Source: Aliivibrio sp. EL58
GTDB lineage: Bacteria; Pseudomonadota; Gammaproteobacteria; Enterobacterales; Vibrionaceae
Reading direction: 5' to 3'
NCBI RefSeq assembly: GCF_900312675.1
Contig: NZ_OMPC01000001.1
Location: 223,140 to 287,139, forward strand
Length of the DNA stretch: 64,000 nucleotides
The notes under the pieces were generated by a model. That model was given only the letters and a program-made list of their open reading frames with translations. It made no database searches and had not been told where the DNA came from. Made by a program: the position numbers and the translations under genes. How positions within the stretch are numbered: the stretch's first letter is position 1; each line of letters begins with the position of its first letter. Positions 17,263 through 26,075 of this stretch are shown here, piece after piece.

Positions 17263-17916
17263 TTACTTACCTATAAGCTCTTGATACTGCTCACTTACCC
17301 TACTCGTGCATTTAGAATTCGCTTCCATTCGTTGATAATGTGAAATAGTCTTGTTTAAATATTCTTGATGATCACTATCTAATAAATTCCACATGTCGCT
17401 TCCAACAGACGTAATCGGTTTTGCTGCTTGGTTACTAATATGCAGTACTTCATAGAAGCGTTTGTTCTCTTTAACTAATGTTTCTGATATCAGACCAAAG
17501 CCCATCTCTATCAACTCACACCTAACCATATAGTTATGTAATACAGGACAAAGAATAAACTCCAGCTCAATATCACTATGACGTGTCTGAATAGAACGCA
17601 CCAACTCAATCAACAAGTCCCCACCAACTCCTGCAATAATAATCAGGTTCTTTTTCCCTTTTATTAACGGTAGTTTCGCTACATCCATACAATGCACTTG
17701 CCATTGAGACTGAATTGCTGATGCGTGTTTTTGAAGCTGACTTTCAAGATCAACCATCAATTCATCTACGACATCAACAAAGTGGATCATACTTTTAGGT
17801 TGTGAGCTCAATAAAGCAACACCTAATTGGCCATGATCACAACAGCAATCCCAAATATGATTATAGTGATCGGTAACTTTATTTTTTATGGTATCTAAAC
17901 GAGAACTTAACTTCAT
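17263..17916 (-). CDS. trmK: TrmK-family tRNA (adenine-N1) methyltransferase
   Basis: A 217-aa Rossmann-fold SAM methyltransferase of the COG2384/TrmK family. The N-terminus reads LSSRLDTIKNKV, then motif I IWDCCCDHGQLGVALL, VDVVDELM for the SAM ribose contact, and IIAGVGGDLLIELV corresponding to the catalytic AGMGG-type region of TrmK. CPVLHNYMVRCELIEMGF also fits the family. In Bacillus TrmK makes m1A22 in tRNA. Whether the vibrio homologue acts on the same base is not settled here. It is a single gene, convergent with its neighbour. Confidence 0.8.
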   Translation of the reverse strand: MKLSSRLDTIKNKVTDHYNHIWDCCCDHGQLGVALLSSQPKSMIHFVDVVDELMVDLESQLQKHASAIQSQWQVHCMDVAKLPLIKGKKNLIIIAGVGGDLLIELVRSIQTRHSDIELEFILCPVLHNYMVRCELIEMGFGLISETLVKENKRFYEVLHISNQAAKPITSVGSDMWNLLDSDHQEYLNKTISHYQRMEANSKCTSRVSEQYQELIGK

Positions 17917-18017
17917 TAGCCTGTATCAGTAGTAAAAATCAGCCACAGTATATAGTATTTTTTTCATAAAATTCAGGTAAGCTAGCTAATAGTATTTTTA
18001 ATCCAATGGTAACTATG

Positions 18018-18827
18018 ATGTATAAATTAATCGCACTGGATATGGATGGCACTCTGCTTAATTCAGATAAACAAATCTCAGCAGAAAACAAAGCGGCAAT
18101 TGCTGCAGCTCGTAAAAAAGGCGTTGTCGTTGTATTAGCTTCAGGTCGCCCATTAAATGGCATGAAACCACAGCTACAAGAACTAGGCATGACCACTGAG
18201 GACGACTACGTTCTTAGCTATAACGCTTCATTAGTTCAAAAAGTAAAAAGTGAAGAAGTGATCCGCAGCCAAATCATTACGGGTGCGGATGCAAAGGCCA
18301 TTGCTAAACTGGCTAAAAAGCTTGGGATTCATATTCATGCTTTCTCTCAAGAAAAAGGCTTAATTACACCAGAATCAAGCTATTACACTGAGCATGAATC
18401 TAGCATCACTGGCATGCCAATCACCGTGATTGATTTTGAAGAACTGGCCGATGACGAGCAGATCTTAAAAGCGATGATGATTGATGAAGAAGAATTACTT
18501 TCAGCAGCTATCAAGCAACTGCCAGCAGAGCTATATGAGCAATTTACGATTGTACAAAGTGCGCCTTTCTTCTTGGAGTTTTTAAACCCAAACAGCAATA
18601 AAGGCGTCGGTGTAAAAGCACTGGCGGATCATCTTGGTATTACTGCAGATGAAGTGATCTGTATGGGCGATGCGGGCAATGACTGGCATATGATCAAATA
18701 CGCAGGTCTTGGCGTTGCAATGGCAAACGCAACTGATGATATCAAAGAAATTGCGAACCATATTACCGTTAGCAATAATGATCACGGCGTAGCTAAAGTG
18801 ATTGAAGAGTTTGTACTGAACGCTTAA
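18018..18827 (+). CDS. yidA: HAD-superfamily sugar phosphatase YidA
   Basis: A ~269-aa Cof-type (HAD-IIB) phosphatase that dephosphorylates small sugar phosphates. Motif I is LIALDMDGTLL, motif II VVLASGRP, and motif IV VICMGDAGNDWHMIKYAG. The internal blocks YNASLVQK, SYYTEHES, KAMMIDEEELL and SAPFFLEFLNPNSNKGVGVKAL (given here as landmarks) align well with E. coli YidA. Three in-frame ATGs (18006, 18015, 18018) are possible; the HAD motif begins immediately after 18018, so I chose that. The ribosome binding site is weak. It ends before a strong bidirectional terminator. Confidence 0.92.
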   Translation: MYKLIALDMDGTLLNSDKQISAENKAAIAAARKKGVVVVLASGRPLNGMKPQLQELGMTTEDDYVLSYNASLVQKVKSEEVIRSQIITGADAKAIAKLAKKLGIHIHAFSQEKGLITPESSYYTEHESSITGMPITVIDFEELADDEQILKAMMIDEEELLSAAIKQLPAELYEQFTIVQSAPFFLEFLNPNSNKGVGVKALADHLGITADEVICMGDAGNDWHMIKYAGLGVAMANATDDIKEIANHITVSNNDHGVAKVIEEFVLNA

Positions 18828-18865
18828 TCGTTCACGTTATATTGATAACTCAACATACCTAACAA

Positions 18866-18903
18866 ATAAAACCCCAGAGCATTTTAACACTCTGGGGTTT
18901 TTA
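18866..18903. terminator. Bidirectional terminator between yidA and the MFS gene
   Basis: A perfect 12-bp stem AAAACCCCAGAG / CTCTGGGGTTTT with a 10-nt loop, A-rich before and T-rich after, lies between convergent genes. It is the strongest terminator of the window. Confidence 0.92.
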
Positions 18904-18920
18904 TTTAATTCAATAGATAA

Positions 18921-20216
18921 TTAAGCTTCTGACTCAACCAGTTTACCCTCTTGATCACCACCGTTTTTCTTCTTCAGTGAAATCAGAATAAGTGAACACA
19001 CCATGCCAAGTACCGCTACCGTTAAACCAATACCAAAGATCATTTGATAGGCTTCAATCGCAGGGTAAGTATCGATAATCCAACCATTTAATGCGTAAGC
19101 CCAGAATACAGAAGCGTAAGCCGCAAACGAACCCACACTCATTGCAGAGCCGCTGTAATCTTTTGGTACACCGGCTTCAGCTACTGGCGCTAAGATAATT
19201 CCTTTTGCTAAGAAGATACTGAATGAGAAGCACATTAGTAGCACCATGTTCATCATCAGCATGCCTTCAGTCTTAGGCAACGCAATAGTCACACCTAAAC
19301 ACACCGCAGTTAAGCCTAATGCAAAGAACATCATTTTTATCGACGATTTAAATACGAAATCGGCAATCGAACCCGCAACCAAACCAGCAACTACACCCAT
19401 TGCACCAGTATTAATAATACCGAAGATAGCCGCTTGTGCTGTTGATAATCCAAATACCGCTTGTAGATAAGGAACCGTGTAAATCAGAGTGATGTAAATC
19501 CAATATACCGTTAGAGACGTAATAGCAGCTAACCATACCGTTGGCATTTTCAATACATGGAATAAACCTTTTAACGCTTCTTTGTTTTTACTTTCACCTT
19601 GTTTGATTTCCATGTGGTTATCTGGCACAAATTTCCATACACAGAAAATCATAGGAAGGATTAATAACGTATAGAAAACAATCGCGCCCTGGAATACAAG
19701 AATAGAGCCGCCAACCAGTGCCATAATACCAACGATCACCGCATTCATGCTCATTTCAGCCGCGCGTCGTACAGATTCTAACAAGCCAAATGCCATACCT
19801 TTATTTTTATCGCCAGACATTAAGGTCACGCCATTTACAACCGCAGGCCAGAAAGCGGCATCAACTAAACCCCAAATACCGGCAATTACCACCAATACAC
19901 TAAAGCCAGGTTGTAAAAATATGATGGCCATCATACTCAAGAATCGAATACTCAAACTGGTGATTAAAATGGATTTTACAGAGAAACGGTTATTGACCCA
20001 GCCAGCCGGAATATAAAAGAACATCGCTGAGCCTATCAGCGTAAACAAGATCCCCATTTGGGTGTTGTCTATTTGCAGAACGTCTAAAAGTAAGTTGTAA
20101 AATGTTCCCTTAAAAGCTTCAAAAGCCGAATAAATAATTTGACCTGACATCACGACAGAGAAGAAGCCAAACAATTGATTTCGGCTAGTAAAGCCTATTT
20201 TTTCAAAGAAGTTCAT
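18921..20216 (-). CDS. MFS transporter, probable glycerophosphodiester-linked importer
   Basis: A 431-aa twelve-helix MFS permease. The N-terminus (SRNQLFGFFSVVMSGQIIYSAF) leads into a first half with PAGWVNNRFSVKSIL in the loop 2-3 position and GLLESVRRAAEMSMN between helices. It lies 40 bp after the glycerophosphodiester phosphodiesterase gene on the same strand, so both are probably one operon. Inference: it imports the diesters, or exports or imports the alcohol or glycerol-3-phosphate made by the enzyme. GlpT-like signatures are not obvious, so the substrate is open. Confidence 0.75.
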   Translation of the reverse strand: MNFFEKIGFTSRNQLFGFFSVVMSGQIIYSAFEAFKGTFYNLLLDVLQIDNTQMGILFTLIGSAMFFYIPAGWVNNRFSVKSILITSLSIRFLSMMAIIFLQPGFSVLVVIAGIWGLVDAAFWPAVVNGVTLMSGDKNKGMAFGLLESVRRAAEMSMNAVIVGIMALVGGSILVFQGAIVFYTLLILPMIFCVWKFVPDNHMEIKQGESKNKEALKGLFHVLKMPTVWLAAITSLTVYWIYITLIYTVPYLQAVFGLSTAQAAIFGIINTGAMGVVAGLVAGSIADFVFKSSIKMMFFALGLTAVCLGVTIALPKTEGMLMMNMVLLMCFSFSIFLAKGIILAPVAEAGVPKDYSGSAMSVGSFAAYASVFWAYALNGWIIDTYPAIEAYQMIFGIGLTVAVLGMVCSLILISLKKKNGGDQEGKLVESEA

Positions 20217-20256
20217 AGAGGTAATCCTTTCACGTTATTGTTTTATTTTTTAATTA

Positions 20257-21000
20257 TTATTTTTGAGCTTTGTATTTCGAAGGGAACTTATGCGCTATAT
20301 CGGTACAAATACCATCAACTCCCCAGTTAAACAGTTCATTTGCACGCGCTAAATCATTAACCGTCCAAACATTGACTTTAATGCCAGACGCTTTGAATTT
20401 TTGTACCATTTCACGAGTTAGGCCTTTCTCTTCAGGATGAATATAATCCGCTTCACACCATTCAATAATTGAATTCCAGTCATCCCATAAGTTATGACTT
20501 TCAAACAAACACGCAATTTTAGTTTGAGGACTTTTACGCTTAAACTCTGATAGTACAAGGTGGTTAAAACTTGAAATAATCAGCTCTCTTTCTGGCGCTA
20601 ATTCTTTAAGAGCAATGATCAAGTTATCAATCAACAGATGACTTAGCTTCGCACTAGCTGAACACGACTTAATTTCAATGTTTAAATTCAGTTCTTTTTC
20701 GTTCGCCATAGCAATTAATTGTTGAACAGTAGGTAAACGCTCATCAATATAATCATCACTAAACCAGCTACCCGCATCAATAGAAGACAAATCAGCGCTA
20801 CTAATGTCACATAAGCGACCGCTTTTATCAGTACAACGATCTAACGTATCATCATGAGAAATAATGACCGTACCGTCTTGAAGAATATCTACGTCACATT
20901 CAAACCATTGAACACCATGGTCTTTGCATAAAGAGAAAGCTGAAAGCGTATTTTCAGGAGCAAGAGAAGACATTCCACGATGCGCTATTAATGTTTTCAT
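20257..21000 (-). CDS. Glycerophosphodiester phosphodiesterase (UgpQ/GlpQ family, cytoplasmic)
   Basis: A 247-aa GDPD that splits glycerophosphodiesters into an alcohol and glycerol-3-phosphate. The start ATG 21000 gives MKTLIAHRGMSSLAPENTLSAF, with catalytic HRG and metal-binding ENT. It is preceded by an AGGT ribosome binding site. The later motifs ECDVDILQDGTVIISHDDTLDRCTD carry Glu/Asp metal ligands and the second catalytic His. LNIEIKS, IISSFNH and VNVWTVND complete the family pattern. No signal peptide is present, so it is the UgpQ-like cytoplasmic form. An upstream in-frame start at 21072 would add 24 residues not found in the family. It is the first gene of an operon with the MFS permease. 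Confidence 0.92.
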   Translation of the reverse strand: MKTLIAHRGMSSLAPENTLSAFSLCKDHGVQWFECDVDILQDGTVIISHDDTLDRCTDKSGRLCDISSADLSSIDAGSWFSDDYIDERLPTVQQLIAMANEKELNLNIEIKSCSASAKLSHLLIDNLIIALKELAPERELIISSFNHLVLSEFKRKSPQTKIACLFESHNLWDDWNSIIEWCEADYIHPEEKGLTREMVQKFKASGIKVNVWTVNDLARANELFNWGVDGICTDIAHKFPSKYKAQK

Positions 21001-21087
21001 TGTTAACCTATTTAACGTGTTAGAAGATGGGAGCGATGATAACGCGAAGAGCATGACATAAATGTGACACAAACGAACATAATGCGC

Positions 21088-21103
21088 ATTCGAACGTTCG
21101 AAT
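21088..21103. promoter_or_regulatory. Perfect 16-bp palindrome ATTCGAACGTTCGAAT
   Basis: A complete dyad 88-103 bp upstream of the phosphodiesterase start. Read on the minus strand, the region also carries ATGTTCGTTT just downstream, which matches half of the GlpR operator (ATGTTCG...CGAACAT). It may be a GlpR-type or another dimeric repressor site controlling glycerophosphodiester use. The dyad is seen; the regulator is inferred. Confidence 0.55.
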
Positions 21104-21238
21104 TGGAGCTTTATCTGTTTTTTTGTCTAACAGTTAACATTATTAATACTATATGAAAGAAGCATATCCCTAAATTTAAGCTGTGTCGGTATCAAGTTAC
21201 TGCCTCAAACCACACAAGAAGATAATTATTGACCTATC

Positions 21239-21257
21239 ACTTTCCATTTTGGAAAGT
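21239..21257 (+). repeat. Inverted repeat ACTTTCC-N5-GGAAAGT upstream of the 21369 regulator
   Basis: Seven-bp perfect arms with a 5-nt AT loop, followed by TTGGTTTTTCC. It could be a regulator site or a weak attenuator hairpin in the leader of the downstream gene, ~112 bp before its ATG. No further assignment is possible. Confidence 0.4.
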
Positions 21258-21368
21258 TGGTTTTTCCTTTAGTTTTGTATACTAACTGTTACTATATTTC
21301 TAATACGTTAATGGATACGTCAAAAGGATGCGTTTTATGACAAATAACATATACAAGTGGAGACATAA

Positions 21369-21980
21369 ATGCCTTCTTCTTTTAAGGTTAACGCATTAAT
21401 TTTAGATACATTTCCTATTATTGTTGAATCAATAACGAGACAACTAAAAAGCAAAGAAAACATTGAACAAATTTATACTGCAACAACTATGCAAAAAGCA
21501 TTAACTATTATTAAAGAAAATAACATTGGATTTATCGCACTAGATATAAAACAAAATCAATTCAATGGGCTAGATTTTATAAAAAGGCTAAGATCTAAGA
21601 ATTACCAGGGATACATTATTGTAATTTCAAGTTATGGCTATGAAATGTACTCAGACTCAGCAAAAAATGTAGGTGCAAATGGCTATATTTCTAAAGAAGA
21701 ACCAACAGAACTTATCAATGATGCTATCAGTAATATATTAAGAGGATATTCTATTTTTAAACATACTTCATTATCAGAGAAAAATATGGACCTATCAAAT
21801 CGAGAGGTAATTGTTTTAGATTACTTAATTCGAGGGTATAACAATAAACAAATTTCTGAAATATTATCTCTAAGTGCAAAAACTATTAGTACTTATAAAT
21901 CAAGAATATTAGATAAATATAATGCAGGTTCTATTATTGAATTATTAAATGTAAATAACAGCATAAAAGAAGCATGTTAA
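21369..21980 (+). CDS. NarL/FixJ-type response regulator with altered acidic pocket
   Basis: A 203-aa protein with a receiver-like domain (1-120) and a LuxR-type HTH (about 142-200: LSNREVIVLDYLIRG, ISEILSLSAKTISTYKSRIL). The phospho-acceptor Asp is kept (FIALDIKQNQF), as is the Lys (YISKEEP), but the N-terminal acidic pair is LDT instead of LDD, so Mg2+ binding and phosphorylation may be weak. It is a clear paralogue of the regulator at 24274-24888, sharing the HTH and much of the receiver. It is convergent with the LysR gene (4-bp gap). RBS: GGAG, 8 bases before ATG. It may modulate the adjacent RocSAR-like system. Confidence 0.85.
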   Translation: MPSSFKVNALILDTFPIIVESITRQLKSKENIEQIYTATTMQKALTIIKENNIGFIALDIKQNQFNGLDFIKRLRSKNYQGYIIVISSYGYEMYSDSAKNVGANGYISKEEPTELINDAISNILRGYSIFKHTSLSEKNMDLSNREVIVLDYLIRGYNNKQISEILSLSAKTISTYKSRILDKYNAGSIIELLNVNNSIKEAC

Positions 21981-21984
21981 AAAA

Positions 21985-22866
21985 TTAATTAATTACATCT
22001 CTAATAATATTCTCTAACTGAGTATGCAATGGGTTTTGCCTGTTTGATAATTTAAGGCAAGACACCATTGGGAACATAGATTGAAAGTCCCCAGGAATTT
22101 CAATAGTCTTTAACCTATCCGTATTAATTAATCTTTTTAATGAGATAAGAAGCATATTCTCTTCTATTGATAAACGTATAGCTGTCGCAAAATCATCAGT
22201 AGTCATTCTATAGTTAAGATTAATGCCTTCTTTCTTACAATGCTCAACAAAATATTGTCTTGAATGATTCCAATCATTCACTTTAAAAAATACAAACTCC
22301 CCATCAATAGCTTCTTCCCATGTATTAATCGGACTATCTTTTGGAAGTGCTATAACTAGTGTAGTATCAATTAATTTTGATTGGTAAATAGTTTTTATAC
22401 GCTCTTCATGCATAAAGTTTATCCCTATTTGAACTTTATTATCAAGAAGTCTCAGCTCTGTAGATTCCGTCCACACTTCAATAGATATAATAGGCTTAGG
22501 GAAATGTGAACGAATCGCTTTATAAATATCTGAGGCATACAATGAAATAGCAACAGAGTGAATTGCAATTCGAATTGGTTCATCATAATCTTTTGAAGAA
22601 AACTTTACTTTATTAAGTAATGCATTATCAATTGTATTCAGTCCAGCCTCAATACTTGGTAGTAATGATAACAGCAAATATGTTGGTTCTAACCCTTGAG
22701 AGGACCGAATAAATAATGGATCTCCGATCTGCTCTCTCAATTTTGCTAGGTATTTACTTACTGCACTCTCTGTTTTTTCTAAAATGAAAGCCACTTTTTT
22801 TAAATTACGGTGCTTATTTAGTAAAATTAATACTCTCAATAAATTATAATCAACCCCTTGTTTCAT
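21985..22866 (-). CDS. LysR-family transcriptional regulator (last gene of the Roc-like cluster)
   Basis: A 293-aa LysR protein. The N-terminal winged HTH (NLLRVLILLNKHRNLKKVA, ESAVSKYLAKLREQIGDPLF, followed by RSSQGLEPT) leads into a ~200-residue substrate-binding fold. I chose ATG 22866, one base after the stop of the GGDEF gene, with AAGGAAG as ribosome binding site. The longer start at 22911 would overlap the GGDEF coding sequence. Inference: the distance suggests co-transcription with the c-di-GMP genes, unusual for a LysR regulator, which is usually divergent from its target. Confidence 0.87.
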   Translation of the reverse strand: MKQGVDYNLLRVLILLNKHRNLKKVAFILEKTESAVSKYLAKLREQIGDPLFIRSSQGLEPTYLLLSLLPSIEAGLNTIDNALLNKVKFSSKDYDEPIRIAIHSVAISLYASDIYKAIRSHFPKPIISIEVWTESTELRLLDNKVQIGINFMHEERIKTIYQSKLIDTTLVIALPKDSPINTWEEAIDGEFVFFKVNDWNHSRQYFVEHCKKEGINLNYRMTTDDFATAIRLSIEENMLLISLKRLINTDRLKTIEIPGDFQSMFPMVSCLKLSNRQNPLHTQLENIIRDVIN

Positions 22867-22867
22867 A

Positions 22868-24244
22868 TCACTTCCTTTTTGATTTTTCACTATATAGTAA
22901 TGTGTCAGCACGGTTTATAGCTGATTCTAATGTTTCTTTCTTCAAAATACTAGTTACTCCAGTACTGACTTTAACGGATAAACTATAACTACTAAATGTA
23001 ACCGAACTAACATTTTCTTGTAAATCAAAAGCTAAACGTTGTGCCGCTGTACTATCACAATTTGGTAAGATAACTAAAAACTCATCCCCTCCAGTTCTGA
23101 TCAAATAATCACTATCTCTAAAAGTAACCCTCATACCATGTGATATTTGTTTAATTGCTTCATCACCAATATGATGTCCATAGTTGTCATTAATATACTT
23201 TAATTTATCCCCATCTATAGCAATTATCGATGACTTTTCTTGTACAATCTTATTTAATAAAACATCATCATTTAATATTGAACGATTATATAACCCTGTT
23301 AATTCATCTAAATTAACGACTGATTCTGCATAATTTAACTTTATTTTATTTCCTTTAAGTTCTGAAAGTTTATATAAAATATAAAACATTAAAAAGATCA
23401 AACCAATAAATAACCAAATAAAATCCACAATAATTTTTGAAAATGGGACTTTATAAATAAACATTGTGTTATTATCAATAACATACTCTTTTGAGTATGA
23501 AAAAAAATGTAATGGATAAGATTTATGTTCAATTAATACAATATTATAAAAACCATTTTTATTAAAATTTATCTCTTTTCCATCATTGAGAAAAATACCA
23601 TTCTCAATATATATATCAATATTTATATCTCCTATTATTTCATCTCCTTTATAAATAGGTGTTCCAATAGTAACAATATAATTACCTGTTATATCATCAG
23701 TATATATACCAGATATAATCACCCTATCTTTTAAATCCAGAACGCTTCCATATAAAGTAGAAGACCTATTTTTTTTCAATCTCTCACTAGAAAATACGTT
23801 TTCAGTTAATATATAATCAGGGTGTCTTCTTGCTGTGAATAATTTCCTACCAATATAAGAACGATAATATAATAGATAATGTTCATCATTATAAAAATTA
23901 GGTAAATAATTAAATAGTTCTTTTGACTCTTGTAACACTAAATATTCTTCTCTAGTAAATTTTTCAATATCTAACTTATAGATTCCACCTAATGGTAAAT
24001 CAACATATTTATCAACGTTATCTTTTTTTAAATTCACTCCAGCAATCCTATCTTCTAACAAAAGACCAATCAAGAGAATATTATTCTTATACTCTTTAAT
24101 TTGAGTCGTTATTAAATCAAATGTCTGAAGTTCATTTTTAACTAATCGTTCAGAAAATAAAATAATCATGGTTAAAAACAAAATTATAGATATTAACATT
24201 GAACGCAAAACTAGCTCATGAACTTTATTTACTAAAATTCTCAT
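22868..24244 (-). CDS. Membrane diguanylate cyclase (GGDEF) with periplasmic sensor domain
   Basis: A 458-aa protein with TM1 at ~13-31 and TM2 at ~270-292, enclosing a ~240-residue periplasmic domain that looks Cache-like (YKGDEIIGDINIDIYIENG). The cytoplasmic GGDEF domain spans ~305-455, with LDELTGLYNRS, IDGDKLKYINDNYGHHIGD and an intact active-site RTGGDEFLVILP. No clear RxxD inhibitory site precedes it. It therefore should make c-di-GMP in response to an external ligand. It lies 29 bp after the LuxR-type regulator gene, in an operon that also encodes an EAL phosphodiesterase. Confidence 0.93.
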   Translation of the reverse strand: MRILVNKVHELVLRSMLISIILFLTMIILFSERLVKNELQTFDLITTQIKEYKNNILLIGLLLEDRIAGVNLKKDNVDKYVDLPLGGIYKLDIEKFTREEYLVLQESKELFNYLPNFYNDEHYLLYYRSYIGRKLFTARRHPDYILTENVFSSERLKKNRSSTLYGSVLDLKDRVIISGIYTDDITGNYIVTIGTPIYKGDEIIGDINIDIYIENGIFLNDGKEINFNKNGFYNIVLIEHKSYPLHFFSYSKEYVIDNNTMFIYKVPFSKIIVDFIWLFIGLIFLMFYILYKLSELKGNKIKLNYAESVVNLDELTGLYNRSILNDDVLLNKIVQEKSSIIAIDGDKLKYINDNYGHHIGDEAIKQISHGMRVTFRDSDYLIRTGGDEFLVILPNCDSTAAQRLAFDLQENVSSVTFSSYSLSVKVSTGVTSILKKETLESAINRADTLLYSEKSKRK

Positions 24245-24273
24245 CTAAATTCCTTTTATTTAAATTTCAATTA

Positions 24274-24888
24274 TTAGTACAATCGCCAATTGTCTAACTT
24301 AATCAAATCAACTATGTTATCTATTTGATATTTATCAAAAATTCGTCTTTTATATGTACTTACCGTTTTTGTGCTTAGTGATAATATTTCAGCTATTTCT
24401 GTGTTTGTTTTTCCTTTTATTAAATAATTAAACACAACTGTTTCTCTATTAGATAATGCTACTTTTTTATTACAACCATCATCACTAGACTTAAACTTAA
24501 AGAACGTATATCCTTTCATTATTCCATCTAAAGACTCTTTAATTAAATCCATATCTTCCGATTTACAAATATAGCCATCAGCTCCTAACTTGAATGCTGT
24601 GTCTGAATATAATTGGTTATCATTTGCAGATATAAAAAGTATCTTACCATTATATCCATGGGCCTTAATTCTCCGATAAAAATCAAACCCATCATTATCA
24701 CCTAAATTAATATCCAAAATAAGTAAATCTATATTTAATGATTTTATAATTTTAAATGCTTTTCTAACATCTGATATGGTTAAGACTGTATCAATATAAT
24801 CTATAGGTGTTATCAAATTTTTTATTGCTGCACATACTAAAGGATGATCATCTAATATTAAGACATTTATTTTTTTATTTAGTACCAT
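24274..24888 (-). CDS. NarL/FixJ-type response regulator (RocA/EvgA-like)
   Basis: A 204-aa regulator: receiver with VLILDDHPLVC (acidic pair), phospho-acceptor Asp in LLILDINLGDND, ISAND and YICKSED (Lys); LuxR-type HTH from ~145 (LSNRETVVFNYLIKG, IAEILSLSTKTVSTYKRRIF). The start codon overlaps the stop of the REC-EAL gene (TAATG), implying translational coupling. Together with the BvgS-type kinase and the REC-EAL protein it reproduces the RocS1-RocA1-RocR (SadARS) arrangement of Pseudomonas, where this protein is the DNA-binding output. Target genes here are unknown; the neighbouring MshQ-like gene is a candidate. Confidence 0.9.
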   Translation of the reverse strand: MVLNKKINVLILDDHPLVCAAIKNLITPIDYIDTVLTISDVRKAFKIIKSLNIDLLILDINLGDNDGFDFYRRIKAHGYNGKILFISANDNQLYSDTAFKLGADGYICKSEDMDLIKESLDGIMKGYTFFKFKSSDDGCNKKVALSNRETVVFNYLIKGKTNTEIAEILSLSTKTVSTYKRRIFDKYQIDNIVDLIKLDNWRLY

Positions 24889-26075
24889 TATTTCATTCCT
24901 TCAATTTCAATAAATATGATAAATACTTCTATAGGCATAGGTTTACCTGTGTAATATCCTTGACAAAGATTAAATCCTGATTTTTTCAAATATTCTAATG
25001 TGTCTTTATCTTCAACGCCTTCAGCAACAATAATTAAACCCATTTCTTTAGCTAAAGCACATGAAAAATCAACAATAAGTTTCTCTGATGTACTATTTAT
25101 ACAATTAGAAATAAAGCTTCTATCTACTTTAATTTCAGTAAACGGTAGTTTAGATAGTTTAATTAACGATGAATACCCAGTACCAAAGTCATCAATTGAC
25201 AGGCCAACTTTATTTATTCTTAATCTCGATAAGTTTTCTAATAAATTAATAGAATCGCTAAAAACTTCCTTTTCTGTAAGTTCAAATGTAAAAAGCGTAG
25301 GATCAACTTTATATTCATTACATAAATCAAAGAATTGGTCTGAAAAATTATCTCTATTTAACGAATCTTGAGTTACATTGATTGATGATGGATAGCTAAG
25401 CATTTTTTTTGAATAATCTCTAAGTGTATTCATTAAAATAACTTCAAATAACTCATCAATTAAGCCTTCAGACTCTATAATAGGCAAAAAAACATTCGGT
25501 GTTAATATTCCATAAATAGGGTGCAGCCACCTTGCTAACACTTCAACAGATACAGTTTTACCTGACTTAAAGTCAATTTGTGGTTGATAGTAGTTTTTAA
25601 ACTCTCCTTGACTAAGCCCAAGTAATACATCATCTGTTGTTATACTAAGAGGTAACTTATTATTAAATTTAACGACCGACGCATCAATTACATTTGATTT
25701 TTCTATTCTATCAATTACTTGAAATAATTTAGAAACACTTGCAGGTTTCTCCATCGTTTCTATGAAAGAAAAGTCTAACTTTTTACATATGTCTCCAACT
25801 GTTGAAATAATATCTTTTTCTAGAGCACTTAATATTACAATAGAGCGATTATACCCACAATCTTTTATAGATGATAATAATTGTACCCCATCCATTTCAG
25901 GCATATTAAGATCGCAAAATATAACATCAAAGGAATCACTTTTAACTTTAGATACCGCCTCTCTCCCTGAATATACACACGTAATATTTGCTCCTCCAAT
26001 ATTTATAAGTTTATTTTTTAAAACTTGAGCTTGTAATCTATGATCATCAACAATAAGAATATTTAAACTAGTCAT
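24888..26075 (-). CDS. REC-EAL c-di-GMP phosphodiesterase (RocR-like)
   Basis: A 395-aa response regulator with a receiver (1-125: ILIVDDHRLQA, phospho-acceptor Asp in VIFCDLNMPEMDG, VILSALEK, EKPAS) and an EAL domain (~150-390). The signature motif reads SVEVLARWLHP, i.e. EVL rather than EAL, as in other RocR-type enzymes. Catalytic residues look intact: NVTQDSL, ELTEKEVF, SIDDFGTGYSS, KVDRSFI, VAEGVED and CQGYYTGKPMP. It should therefore hydrolyse c-di-GMP when phosphorylated by the adjacent kinase. It overlaps the kinase gene by 8 bp and the regulator gene by 1 bp. It lacks the HTH of VieA. Confidence 0.93.
   Translation of the reverse strand: MTSLNILIVDDHRLQAQVLKNKLINIGGANITCVYSGREAVSKVKSDSFDVIFCDLNMPEMDGVQLLSSIKDCGYNRSIVILSALEKDIISTVGDICKKLDFSFIETMEKPASVSKLFQVIDRIEKSNVIDASVVKFNNKLPLSITTDDVLLGLSQGEFKNYYQPQIDFKSGKTVSVEVLARWLHPIYGILTPNVFLPIIESEGLIDELFEVILMNTLRDYSKKMLSYPSSINVTQDSLNRDNFSDQFFDLCNEYKVDPTLFTFELTEKEVFSDSINLLENLSRLRINKVGLSIDDFGTGYSSLIKLSKLPFTEIKVDRSFISNCINSTSEKLIVDFSCALAKEMGLIIVAEGVEDKDTLEYLKKSGFNLCQGYYTGKPMPIEVFIIFIEIEGMK

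Larger units (their letters stand above)
21001..21368. other. Intergenic region between GDPD operon and a response regulator gene
   Basis: About 370 bp hold the divergent promoters of the phosphodiesterase operon and the LuxR-type regulator at 21369. It contains a perfect 16-bp palindrome (21088-21103) nearer to the phosphodiesterase and a hairpin-like inverted repeat (21239-21257) nearer to the regulator. No coding potential is seen. Confidence 0.6.

Noticed and set aside
24888..26075. REC-EAL protein as VieA (vieSAB system).
   Set aside because: VieA has a C-terminal HTH; this protein ends with EAL, and a separate LuxR-type regulator follows, which fits the Roc/Sad arrangement better.
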